From contig CAZCAQ010000001.1 of assembly GCA_964496905.1 (NCBI GenBank), positions 57,363 through 121,362 of the forward strand: 64,000 bases of DNA, read 5' to 3'. Below the pieces are notes generated by a model, which worked only from the letters and a program-made list of their open reading frames with translations, did no database searches and was not told the origin of the DNA. The position numbers and the translations under genes were made by a program. The DNA is from CAZCAQ01 sp964496905 (lineage in GTDB: Bacteria > Patescibacteriota > WWE3 > UBA101185 > UBA10185). Shown piece by piece: positions 25,097-33,028 of this stretch (position 1 is its first letter; the number at the start of each line of letters is the position of its first letter).

Positions 25097-26175
25097 TCAG
25101 TAATTAGTTTGGGGTCGGGAATTTTGGGCTCAGCAACTTCACCATCGCTTAATTCTTCTATTCTATCTATTTTTCCTAAAAAGCGTGAAAAACTTCCGCG
25201 CGTCGTTTGCATGCTTTTTGAGGCTCTATTTAAATGGCCATCCAAAACGTCAAGTTCATCACCAAACCTCACTGCGTCGGTTTTTAGCCCCATTAGTACC
25301 TTTAACACTTCACCAGTATTTTTTTGCAGTTCGTAAGATTTGTATGCAACATTCAACACCTTTAACATATAAACCAAAGTATTTGGCGAAGCAACAAAAA
25401 CTGACTTTGACCTGCTATATTCTTCTATTTCGGGAGAATTTAAAATTATCTCGTAATAAATGCTTTCAGAAGGAATATACATAATTGCCTGACTTACTGT
25501 GTTTTCGTTTTGTTTTATGTATTTTTGCGAAATCGCATCAACGTGCTTTTTTACATCGCGAATAAATTCTTTGCGCAAAGACTCACGTTTTGTTTCGTCG
25601 TTTGTTTCATACATTTGTTTAAAGTTTTCAGCAGGAAACTTCGAATCAATTGGAATTATCCCCTCTTGAATAAAAAGTACAAAATCGCAAATTGTACCGT
25701 CTAAAAATTTGTACTGAGTTGCGTACAAGTCATGCGGGATGTAATTTTTTAGAATTTCTTCAAGCCCTTTTTCGCCAAGACCACCGCGCAATTTTGGAGA
25801 CTTTAAAATGCCACTTAAATCTTTTATATCTTTGCCAAATTCGTTAATGGCACCAAGATTGTTTTGAACTTCGGCAACCATTTTTGCGGCGTTATCAAGC
25901 CTTTCCGATACCATCTTGGTTTGATTTTCTAGCGAACTGCGATGCGCCTGGAGTTCCTTACTTAACGCAATTTGCTGATCGGCAAGTTTTTTATCCATAA
26001 TGTCTGTGTTGCGATCAACTGAGGTTTTCATTTGCTCAAGCCAACCCATTAAAACTTGCTGAGAATCATCTTGCGCAGGCTTTTTTAATGATTGAAGCTG
26101 GGTTAAAACGTAAAACAACACACCAACCACAACAATAAGTAACACTATAATTATGGCAATTAATAGGCTGGACAT
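25093..26175 (-). CDS. rmuC: RmuC-family protein
   Basis: 360 aa: N-terminal membrane helix (about 5-27), a coiled-coil region (about 30-115), and the RmuC domain with KLRGGLGEKGLEEIL, CDFVLFIQEG and IPIDSKFPAENF. RmuC proteins limit DNA rearrangements and carry a restriction-endonuclease-like core. ATGA overlap with the helicase-nuclease downstream shows one operon, so both act in DNA end metabolism. TAAAAT stands 6 bases before the ATG. Confidence 0.93.
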   Translation of the reverse strand: MSSLLIAIIIVLLIVVVGVLFYVLTQLQSLKKPAQDDSQQVLMGWLEQMKTSVDRNTDIMDKKLADQQIALSKELQAHRSSLENQTKMVSERLDNAAKMVAEVQNNLGAINEFGKDIKDLSGILKSPKLRGGLGEKGLEEILKNYIPHDLYATQYKFLDGTICDFVLFIQEGIIPIDSKFPAENFKQMYETNDETKRESLRKEFIRDVKKHVDAISQKYIKQNENTVSQAIMYIPSESIYYEIILNSPEIEEYSRSKSVFVASPNTLVYMLKVLNVAYKSYELQKNTGEVLKVLMGLKTDAVRFGDELDVLDGHLNRASKSMQTTRGSFSRFLGKIDRIEELSDGEVAEPKIPDPKLITE

Positions 26176-26181
26176 GGAGCT

Positions 26182-26187
26182 ATTTTA
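26182..26187 (-). promoter_or_regulatory. -10 box of the rmuC operon, leaderless type
   Basis: TAAAAT on the minus strand, 6 bases before the rmuC ATG. Confidence 0.6.
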
Positions 26188-26224
26188 ACTCGACCTCATC
26201 AAAACCGCCAGCAGGCACAAACCT

Positions 26225-26253
26225 TTGTGTAACCTTGCTTTTTTGATTAAAAT
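26225..26253 (+). promoter_or_regulatory. Promoter of the 26260 gene, leaderless type
   Basis: TTGTGT-N17-TAAAAT, then 6 bases and ATG 26260. Confidence 0.6.
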
Positions 26254-26259
26254 GCACTC

Positions 26260-26625
26260 ATGCCACGTTTTTTGTATTCGGTACTTTTTGTTGCACTTTT
26301 TTTTGGAGGAGTTATTTTACATACTTTATTTACCAAATCCCCGCAAGAGCAAGCAAATGTCTTAGTTTTGATTTTTGCCCTTTTTGTATTTTTAAACGCT
26401 TTTTTTTCGTTACTAATCTATTTCTTCTCAAGCCGAAAATTAAGCATGGAAAAAGAACAGCGCGCGGCATACCGAAAAGCGCTAAAAAAGGCCTTGCTAA
26501 TAAACATTTATATATTAGTGATTTTGTTGCTTAAGTATTTGCAACTTCTTAATTTAACGACGGGAGGTTTATTTACGATAGTGTATGTTTTTGGAAACTA
26601 CTTGTTTAAAAAATCTTCAAGATAG
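26260..26625 (+). CDS. Small integral membrane protein, unknown
   Basis: 121 aa with four hydrophobic segments (about 5-25, 31-55, 80-98, 100-115) and a central basic loop. No family is recognised. Its 3' end overlaps the convergent gene at 26598 by 28 bases. A clear promoter 6 bases before the ATG supports it. Confidence 0.72.
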   Translation: MPRFLYSVLFVALFFGGVILHTLFTKSPQEQANVLVLIFALFVFLNAFFSLLIYFFSSRKLSMEKEQRAAYRKALKKALLINIYILVILLLKYLQLLNLTTGGLFTIVYVFGNYLFKKSSR

Positions 26626-26915
26626 GTTTCATCCAAAAGTAAATCTTTATTTAAATCCACCGATGAACTAGTTTCTAGAATTTTTAACTCATCTAAAGTT
26701 GGGCCCAAATAATTGTCATAGTACTTTATACGGTCAAGTGTCTTTTTTTGCTTAGCAAGATCTGATTTTTTTAACGGTGCTAACTCCTGAACATTCTTTT
26801 TTTCAGTACTAAAGGTTTCCATAATACCTGATTTGTAAATTTTAAAACCTATAAGACCTACTACAATTATTATAATAAGCTTTAAGTACTTTGTGGCTAT
26901 ACGCTGGCTGTTCAT
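26598..26915 (-). CDS. Single-pass membrane protein, unknown
   Basis: 105 aa from ATG 26915, one base after the stop of the upstream gene (TAA-T-ATG). An N-terminal membrane helix (about 13-30) then a charged, helical outer part rich in Lys and Leu. No family is recognised. It is the second gene of a two-gene unit and may work with the secreted helical protein before it. Confidence 0.7.
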   Translation of the reverse strand: MNSQRIATKYLKLIIIIVVGLIGFKIYKSGIMETFSTEKKNVQELAPLKKSDLAKQKKTLDRIKYYDNYLGPTLDELKILETSSSVDLNKDLLLDETYLEDFLNK

Positions 26916-26916
26916 A

Positions 26917-27687
26917 TTACCAATAAGTCCTTTCGGCAAATCTTAACAAAACCTGTGTGGCTTTAAACATACTGTCATCGGCAGCCACGAGCGCTTTGTA
27001 AGTAGAAGTAATGTTTTTAGGAACTTCCTCAGGTATTTGCGCTAAGTTTTTTTTCTCTACAAGCTTTTCATTTTTTTTCAAAAGCTTACTTGCCTGGTCA
27101 AGGCTTTTTTTGGCATCTCTTAAGTGTCTTTTTGCTACTGCAACTTGTAACCCTGATTCCTCAGCCAAATTGACCTCTTTTTCCAAACCTTCATAAACGG
27201 TTGATAAATCAGTATAAAATTCTTGATTTTTGTGCAGGTGAAAAGTGGTTGTCATTAATGTTAAAAGCGGAATATTCCTTTTAAGAAGTTCATTAATAGT
27301 TTGTTCCACTTCGGGCAATTTACTAAGCTCTGCATACCCTGCCAAAAAGCGAGCATTTAAAACGGCGTCGCTGTGTTTACTAAGCTCTGTATTAGCTTCC
27401 TCAGTAAGAAAGCTTGGAAAAACGATCCTAAAATCACTTTCAACTATTTTGACGTATTCGTTGTACGCCGTAGTTTTTTGAATTAAAAAATTACGTCCGT
27501 GTGTTTCTATGTCAACACATTCTTCTTTGTACTGCGCGTTGCACTCTTTAACTAGCTTTTGATATTGTGTTAAAACACGCGCTAAAGAATCTTTATACCT
27601 AAAGTAATATCGCAAATCACTGGCGCGCGCGTATGTAAATGAAGTTAGGATAATCAAAAGAAAAAACACAAGGCTTCTCATGTGCAT
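26917..27687 (-). CDS. Secreted all-helical protein, unknown
   Basis: 256 aa with a signal peptide (SLVFFLLIILTSFTYARA) and about 230 residues of predicted helix with heptad-like Leu/Lys spacing, including KKSLDQASKLLKKNEKLVE. Two cysteines (CNAQ and CVDI) are seven residues apart and could pair outside the cell. DUF5667-like proteins of other lineages have a similar look, but no signature was found. Its -10 box overlaps that of the divergent tatD gene. Confidence 0.75.
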   Translation of the reverse strand: MHMRSLVFFLLIILTSFTYARASDLRYYFRYKDSLARVLTQYQKLVKECNAQYKEECVDIETHGRNFLIQKTTAYNEYVKIVESDFRIVFPSFLTEEANTELSKHSDAVLNARFLAGYAELSKLPEVEQTINELLKRNIPLLTLMTTTFHLHKNQEFYTDLSTVYEGLEKEVNLAEESGLQVAVAKRHLRDAKKSLDQASKLLKKNEKLVEKKNLAQIPEEVPKNITSTYKALVAADDSMFKATQVLLRFAERTYW

Positions 27688-27700
27688 AGTTTAACATTCG

Positions 27701-27708
27701 AGTATAAT
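27701..27708. promoter_or_regulatory. Overlapping divergent -10 boxes
   Basis: TATACT on the minus strand (27701-27706, 13 bases before the secreted helical protein) shares four bases with TATAAT on the plus strand (27703-27708, 7 bases before tatD). The two polymerase complexes cannot occupy this site together. Confidence 0.6.
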
Positions 27709-27715
27709 TATGCCT

Positions 27716-28531
27716 ATGATAGTTGATTCTCACGCGCATTTAACCGATCCTGAACTTTTTCTCAATATTTCTGATGTTTTACACGGCGCAAAACTGGCAG
27801 AAGTTGAAAAAATAATCACAATTGGCACAACCCTTAGGGATGATGAACAAGCTATTGAACTTTGTAAACAGTACCCAAACATATTTGCAGCAATTGGAGT
27901 TTACCCTGACGAAATGCAGGACACAGATTTAAAAATTATCGAAAACAAGTTAAATCAACTTTTGACGCATCCAAAGGTAGTAGGCGTTGGTGAAACAGGA
28001 ATAGACATTTCTATTCCAAAAGATTCAACGCAAACTTTAAGTGAAATAATTGCAAAAACGGACTTAACCCGTCAAAGAGAACTTTTTGAGCTACACATAA
28101 AACTTGCACTAAAACACAACCTATCACTAGTAATTCACAATCGCAATGCAGATGACATTTGTTACGAAATTTTGGCTAAGTATAAAAATAGCAGCTTAAA
28201 AGGTGTATTTCACTGTTTCACGTCATCGTGGGAATTTGCACAAAAAGTACTAGATTTGGGTTTTTACATATCTTTTTCAGGAATAATCACTTATCCAAGC
28301 GGGGCGTCAATTTTGCAAACAGTTAAAAACGTTCCTAACGATCGCTTTCTGGTTGAAACCGACGCGCCGTATTTGGCTCCAGTACCACATCGAGGAAAGA
28401 TAAACAAACCCGAATATGTTAAAATGACTATGGATAAAGTAGCTGAAGTAAAGCAAATCCCCCTAACTACAGCCTGCAAGTATGCTTACTTTAACACTTC
28501 TTTGCTATTTTTTAACAAGGAAACCAAATAA
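27716..28531 (+). CDS. tatD: TatD-family metal-dependent DNase
   Basis: 271 aa from ATG 27716, preferred over ATG 27710 because of the 7-base spacing to the -10 box seen elsewhere. TIM-barrel amidohydrolase motifs: HAH at residues 6-8, GETGID, VIHNRNAD, FHCFTSS and ETDAPYLAP. TatD proteins are 3'-5' exonucleases or D-aminoacyl-tRNA deacylases. The next gene (GT2) follows by 12 bases, so it may be co-transcribed with the polysaccharide genes. Confidence 0.95.
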   Translation: MIVDSHAHLTDPELFLNISDVLHGAKLAEVEKIITIGTTLRDDEQAIELCKQYPNIFAAIGVYPDEMQDTDLKIIENKLNQLLTHPKVVGVGETGIDISIPKDSTQTLSEIIAKTDLTRQRELFELHIKLALKHNLSLVIHNRNADDICYEILAKYKNSSLKGVFHCFTSSWEFAQKVLDLGFYISFSGIITYPSGASILQTVKNVPNDRFLVETDAPYLAPVPHRGKINKPEYVKMTMDKVAEVKQIPLTTACKYAYFNTSLLFFNKETK

Positions 28532-28543
28532 ACCGGCCTAAAA

Positions 28544-30094
28544 ATGATTGCAACATTTGTAGAGAAACATGATAAAAAAGTAACTAGAATACTGGAAATA
28601 ATTCCAGGTCTTTTGACGTGGCTTGTTATTTTATCCCCTTTCTGGCTAGGTATTTTGTATCCTAAAGCTATTGTAGTTATGCTTATTTTTTTAACCGTTT
28701 ACTGGTTTTACATGGCACTAAAAGGAACCATTGGTGGTTTTAGAGGTTACAAAAAGTTTAAACAAGAAATTAACACAGACTGGAAAGCTGAACTAGATAA
28801 ACTCGATTTTGCAACACTTCCGGATAAAGAAACTCTTCCTCCAACGCTTGCCGAAACTAAACATTTTATTTTAATTCCTATGGTAAATGAAGGACTTGAT
28901 GTCCTTGATTCAACACTTGGCGCACTTTTAAAACAGACTTTTCCTGTAAAACAGATTACGCTTGTTTTGACTATTGAAGAAAAATATTTTGAAGAATCCA
29001 AAGCAAATATTTTGAACATTCTTAAAGATGACATAAATAAGTTTGAGGAAGTTTTAATGTACTCGCACCCAATTGGAATTCCAGGCGAAGCAATTGGCGC
29101 AGGCGCTGCAAACAGAGCATGGGGAGCCAAGCACGCCGTAGAACACCTAAAGCAAACTAATAAACCAATTCGAAACTACATTTTTACAACTATCGACGCT
29201 GACCACGTTTTAGACGAACAATATATTGCTCGACTTACACATTTATACTTAAGTTGCGATAGACGCGACTACAAATACTACTCGAGCGCTGTTTATTTGT
29301 TCAACAACAATTTGTGGAAAGTTCCAGCAATTATGAGAACCGAGGCCAACTTTGTAACTTTGGGAACTCTAAGTGACTGGGCAGGCTGGCATAATCCAAA
29401 CACTAAAGATACTTTTGCAGCGTATTCTACATCGCTACAGACTTTGATAGACGCTGATTATTGGGACACCAGCCTTGGAATAGACGACACTATTTTTTAC
29501 TGGAGGGCCTTTTTTGTAAGAAATGGCGATTTTATTGGTATGCACCACTATATTCCGTTTTCGGCAGATGCAGTGGCGGGCACTTCGTATGTTGGAGCGC
29601 ACAAAAGTTTATACAAACAATTGTTACGTTGGGGTTATGGTGTTATTGACTTTCCATTATCTATTAAAGAATTCTTAAAAAATGACAAAATACCATTTAA
29701 TTTAAAAGTTTCGTGGTTTTTTAAGCATTTGCACAAAAGGGTGATTTTAATAAATATTGTGTTTTTAATAACTTTTGGCTTTGCTATTACCACAATTGTA
29801 AATCCAGACGTTAAACAAACAATTTTTGCATATAGCCTTCCAAACCTAATGAGTATTATTCTGGGCGTCACAATGATTTTTTTAATTCCAGGCATAATTT
29901 TGAGATCAAAAATTTCGACCCCAATGCCAGAAGAATGGCCGTTTTGGAAAAAGCTTTTGATGTTTTTGGAAAGCCCACTAGTTTTAATAAATCTGTTAAC
30001 ATTTTCTTTTATTCCCTATGTAGATGCTCAAACAAGAGTGCTACTTGGGAAAAAGTTAAAAGATCTGTATCATACTCCTAAGGTCAGGAAATGA
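28544..30094 (+). CDS. Membrane-bound family 2 glycosyltransferase
   Basis: 516 aa. Two N-terminal membrane helices, a GT-A catalytic domain at about 100-360 with FILIPMVNEG, TIDADH (DxD) and LLRWGYG (QxxRW-like), and at least four C-terminal membrane helices. It is a processive or lipid-linked sugar transferase of the envelope. It overlaps the WecA/TagO-like gene by 4 bases (ATGA), placing it in polysaccharide synthesis. Sugar specificity is unknown. Confidence 0.9.
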   Translation: MIATFVEKHDKKVTRILEIIPGLLTWLVILSPFWLGILYPKAIVVMLIFLTVYWFYMALKGTIGGFRGYKKFKQEINTDWKAELDKLDFATLPDKETLPPTLAETKHFILIPMVNEGLDVLDSTLGALLKQTFPVKQITLVLTIEEKYFEESKANILNILKDDINKFEEVLMYSHPIGIPGEAIGAGAANRAWGAKHAVEHLKQTNKPIRNYIFTTIDADHVLDEQYIARLTHLYLSCDRRDYKYYSSAVYLFNNNLWKVPAIMRTEANFVTLGTLSDWAGWHNPNTKDTFAAYSTSLQTLIDADYWDTSLGIDDTIFYWRAFFVRNGDFIGMHHYIPFSADAVAGTSYVGAHKSLYKQLLRWGYGVIDFPLSIKEFLKNDKIPFNLKVSWFFKHLHKRVILINIVFLITFGFAITTIVNPDVKQTIFAYSLPNLMSIILGVTMIFLIPGIILRSKISTPMPEEWPFWKKLLMFLESPLVLINLLTFSFIPYVDAQTRVLLGKKLKDLYHTPKVRK

Positions 30095-31569
30095 ACCTAA
30101 GTAAAAATCTTAAAAAAATAAAAGGGTTTGTAACATTAGGATTAGTAATTAACGTATTTCACACTCTTTATGTTTATGCTCGCGCCGGGTATTTAAATGC
30201 AGAAATACCTTTATGGTACACACTTCCATGGGGAGAAAAGCAATTAGCAGCAGGCACTTATATTTTTTTATTGCCACTTCTAGCTTGGCTTATTTTTTTT
30301 GCTGGCATTGTGTTTGTAATTTTAGCTTTTAAATATCATTTGCGCTTTGGCAAGGAAATTATCACCAGCTCTGTAATATTTGCTCTATGCGTGCTTGCCT
30401 ACTCTTCGGTAAGAATTATTTTTATTGCCTCAGTACCGTTTGAACCATTTATAAATCCAAACGTACTAAACATGGCCATACTGTTGGGTCTTGGATTTAT
30501 TGTTGCTTACGTAATTGCACCTAAAGTAATTAGTTACATGTTTGATAACGGCATTGTCACAGATCCTAACATTCACAAGCATCCTGGTATGATCTTAGTA
30601 AAACCTTCAGCACGAGGCGGTGGCATAATTTTTGCAAGCGCATTTATTATTTTAAGCTTAATATTTATACCGCTAAGTAAACCGGTCTTGGCACTTTTAA
30701 TAGCCGCTGGATTTACAGCAATACTGGGCTATTTGGATGATATTCAAAATACGCATATGCGCACTAGGCTAAAAGGGCTTGAAAACCCAATAGTGCGACT
30801 TGGTTTTCAAACTGTAATTGCACTTTTTGTTGTTTTAATGGGTTTTAGAATAGATTTTATAAATAATCCTTTTGACGGAATTATATTTTTTAACTCAATT
30901 AGCTTTGAGTTACTTGGCATGACTGTGTATCCGCTTGCAGTAATAATTTCAACATTATGGCTAGTTTGGATGATGAATATGCTTTCTTGGTCAAACGCGA
31001 TTGATGGTCAATACTCCGGTATAATTGGAATTGCCAGCCTGAGCTTGGTATTTTTAACTATGCGTCCAGGCCTAGAGTCACCGCTTTTACCAAAGGAAGT
31101 TATTGCAGGTCTTGCTCTTTTAATGGCTGGTGCAAGCTTTGGGATTTTGCCATTTAACTGGCATCCTTCAAAAATAATGTGGGGGTTCGGTGCTATTTCG
31201 GCCGGACTGGTTTTTGCTTCCTTGGCAATTGCCACTCAAGCAAAAATAAGCGCCTCAATAATTGTTATTTTAATTCCTTTTATGGATGGATTAATAACTA
31301 TAACTAGAAGAATTGTTCAGGGTAAGTTTCCGCTTAAAGCCGATAAGCAGCATTTACATCATTTATTGCTGGCACGAGGGTGGGGAGTTAAAAGAATAGC
31401 TGTATTTTACTGGATTTCCACAGCACTGCTGGGCGTTATTTCAATAATTTCGGCTGATAAAGATTTGCCTTTGTTAATTTTATCGGTAGTTGGTGGTGTT
31501 GGACTTTTGATTGGGCTTATTAATTTGCAAGCAAAAAGAAGCAGATTAAAACAACAGCAACTTGAGTAA
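30091..31569 (+). CDS. WecA/TagO-like undecaprenyl-phosphate sugar-1-phosphate transferase
   Basis: 492 aa, about eleven membrane segments. Family motifs: LGYLDDIQN, SWSNAIDGQ and the His-rich DKQHLHHLL that binds the nucleotide sugar. This class starts lipid-linked glycan synthesis by moving HexNAc-1-phosphate to undecaprenyl phosphate. The first 120 residues carry extra helices before the conserved core, making it longer than the 320-360 aa norm. Products could be handed to the LCP protein at 1833. Confidence 0.93.
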   Translation: MNLSKNLKKIKGFVTLGLVINVFHTLYVYARAGYLNAEIPLWYTLPWGEKQLAAGTYIFLLPLLAWLIFFAGIVFVILAFKYHLRFGKEIITSSVIFALCVLAYSSVRIIFIASVPFEPFINPNVLNMAILLGLGFIVAYVIAPKVISYMFDNGIVTDPNIHKHPGMILVKPSARGGGIIFASAFIILSLIFIPLSKPVLALLIAAGFTAILGYLDDIQNTHMRTRLKGLENPIVRLGFQTVIALFVVLMGFRIDFINNPFDGIIFFNSISFELLGMTVYPLAVIISTLWLVWMMNMLSWSNAIDGQYSGIIGIASLSLVFLTMRPGLESPLLPKEVIAGLALLMAGASFGILPFNWHPSKIMWGFGAISAGLVFASLAIATQAKISASIIVILIPFMDGLITITRRIVQGKFPLKADKQHLHHLLLARGWGVKRIAVFYWISTALLGVISIISADKDLPLLILSVVGGVGLLIGLINLQAKRSRLKQQQLE

Positions 31570-31984
31570 TAATCCCGTAAAACATATTGGCAGAATTGTT
31601 AATTTTTCTTTGAAAAGCGTGCATCATTTTAAAGAACTTTGGAGCATCTTTCATGTAGATGCTTGGCCCAGTTAAAGCATCGGGCAAAACCGAGGCAATT
31701 CCACACAAAAAAATATTTGCAGCCAGCAGTGCATCTTGTAAAACCCATAAAGCATATAAAGTTGCCGTAAGTCCTACAGCAATGGCCATACCAAAATCCA
31801 GCATAACCGCGAGCGGCCTCCATCCAGATATTTTTTGCTCTTTAGTAGTGTTGGTATAAAAATCCCAGTGAGGCAAAACATCACCAGCAAAATGGAGCAA
31901 AAATGCCAAAGGTGCTGCAACAAGTGGGTTGTATATTGAGGAAGCGACAGTTATTCCAACAATTGTATGTGGTGTTAAGAGCAT
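31520..31984 (-). CDS. YdjM-like membrane hydrolase
   Basis: 154 aa, four membrane segments. TPHTIVG with an early His, LLHFAGDVLPHWD and a later SVLPD form the His/Asp metal-site pattern of the YdjM/DUF457 family of membrane-bound hydrolases. The substrate is unknown. The 3' end overlaps the convergent WecA-like gene by 50 bases. It follows the gap-containing gene by 3 bases. Confidence 0.7.
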   Translation of the reverse strand: MLLTPHTIVGITVASSIYNPLVAAPLAFLLHFAGDVLPHWDFYTNTTKEQKISGWRPLAVMLDFGMAIAVGLTATLYALWVLQDALLAANIFLCGIASVLPDALTGPSIYMKDAPKFFKMMHAFQRKINNSANMFYGIITQVAVVLICFFLLAN

Positions 31985-31987
31985 GGC

Positions 31988-32448
31988 TTATTGCACACCC
32001 TCAGGCACTCCAAGATAGAGTGAGGGCATTTGGTAATAATCAAACTGGGAAACATCAACGGCGGGTGAAGACTGCTCTACATCGTTTACTGGGTAATCTA
32101 CAGGCTGTGTTGGAGGCTGTGTTGGAGGCAGTGCCGAGCTGTCGATTGGCAAAGTANNNNNNNNNNNNNNNNNNNNNNNNNNNNNNNNNNNNNNNNNNNN
32201 NNNNNNNNNNNNNNNNNNNNNNNNNNNNNNNNNNNNNNNNNNNNNNNNNNNNNNNNAGGCTGTGTTGGAGGCTGTGTTGGAGGCAGTGCCGAGCTGTCGA
32301 TTGGCAAAGTAGAATTACTAAAAGTTTGTGTGGATAAAACTTCAGCCTCCCCAAGTGGATTGTATGTTGCCATATCAATAACCGTTAGCGGGAGCATTAA
32401 GAGTGTAAATAACAACGCTAATAAAAAAAAGTTGGAAAGTAGCTTCAT
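31988..32448 (-). CDS. Secreted Pro-rich protein interrupted by an assembly gap
   Basis: The frame begins at ATG 32448 with a signal peptide (FFLLALLFTLLMLPLTVI) and reads to a gap of 100 N. The 55 bases on both sides of the gap are identical. If one copy and the Ns are removed, the frame continues in register through LPPTQPPTQPVDYPVND and ends at TAA 31988, giving about 100 aa. The gene starts one base after the stop of the upstream membrane-protein gene. No family is recognised. Confidence 0.7.
32101..32156. repeat. Left copy of the sequence duplicated across the gap
   Basis: Identical, except for one leading base, to 32257-32311. Contains GGCTGTGTTGGA twice. Confidence 0.95.
32157..32256. 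other. Assembly gap, exactly 100 N
   Basis: A run of 100 N is a default scaffolding size rather than a measured length. The identical ends suggest that two contigs overlap here and the true gap is negative. Confidence 0.95.
32257..32311. repeat. Right copy of the sequence duplicated across the gap
   Basis: Same 55 bases as 32102-32156; see the left copy. Confidence 0.95.
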
Positions 32449-32449
32449 A

Positions 32450-33004
32450 TTAGTCCTGAAAATTTAAAACCATTGGGGATTTCTCCTCCTTAATTTTTTT
32501 ACTTTCAACAAGCTCTTTTTCAACGTCAACAATAAACAAAACCGACGAGACCAAAGTTAAGATAAGTGAAGTGTAAAAAACCCAACCGTATGCAAGGCTG
32601 TACATAGCCATAAGAGCTGTAACCCCAGTCATTAAATAGGCATAACTTAACCAAATAACGCCCTCTGAGTACAAATCCATAGAAGACTGAATAAGCGATG
32701 ATAACTTCATAGTAAACAGCTTTGCAGTTAATGAAGGCGTAATATGCGTATTGTGAAAATAATAAGCTTTAAGCAGGTTGTGCAAAAGCGCGATTATTAA
32801 AATTACAACCATAGAAAGCAGTGAATAGGAATTAACCTGAACATACTCCGCCGGATTTTTAAAAATAATGCCATACTTACCTACAGTAAACTCGGCATCA
32901 AAGATTGAAGCAAATACAAATAGCGAAATAATTCTCGACGCAAACAAAACTAGCGCCGGAACTATTGCCTGATCTACAAGTTTTAGTAATATTTTTGAAA
33001 ACAT
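32450..33004 (-). CDS. Polytopic membrane protein, unknown
   Basis: About 184 aa from ATG 33004 (frame open to ATG 33040, which would overlap the divergent gene's start). Four membrane segments with a short acidic/basic tail (VEKELVESKKIKEEKS). No family recognised. First gene of a three-gene unit leading to the YdjM-like gene. It might be a MinD-free membrane scaffold or permease part; there is no basis to choose. Confidence 0.7.
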   Translation of the reverse strand: MFSKILLKLVDQAIVPALVLFASRIISLFVFASIFDAEFTVGKYGIIFKNPAEYVQVNSYSLLSMVVILIIALLHNLLKAYYFHNTHITPSLTAKLFTMKLSSLIQSSMDLYSEGVIWLSYAYLMTGVTALMAMYSLAYGWVFYTSLILTLVSSVLFIVDVEKELVESKKIKEEKSPMVLNFQD

Positions 33005-33016
33005 AGGCAGGTACAT

Positions 33017-33022
33017 TAAAAT
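33017..33022 (+). promoter_or_regulatory. -10 box of the 33029 gene, leaderless type
   Basis: TAAAAT 6 bases before ATG 33029. Confidence 0.6.
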
Positions 33023-33028
33023 AGTACT

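Noticed and set aside
32328..32337. TGTGGATAA, a DnaA-box match
   Set aside because: Inside coding sequence and isolated; expected occasionally by chance.
31903..32378. ORFs reading through the N gap in several frames
   Set aside because: They exist only because N runs contain no stops; collapsing the duplicated flank gives one consistent minus-strand gene.
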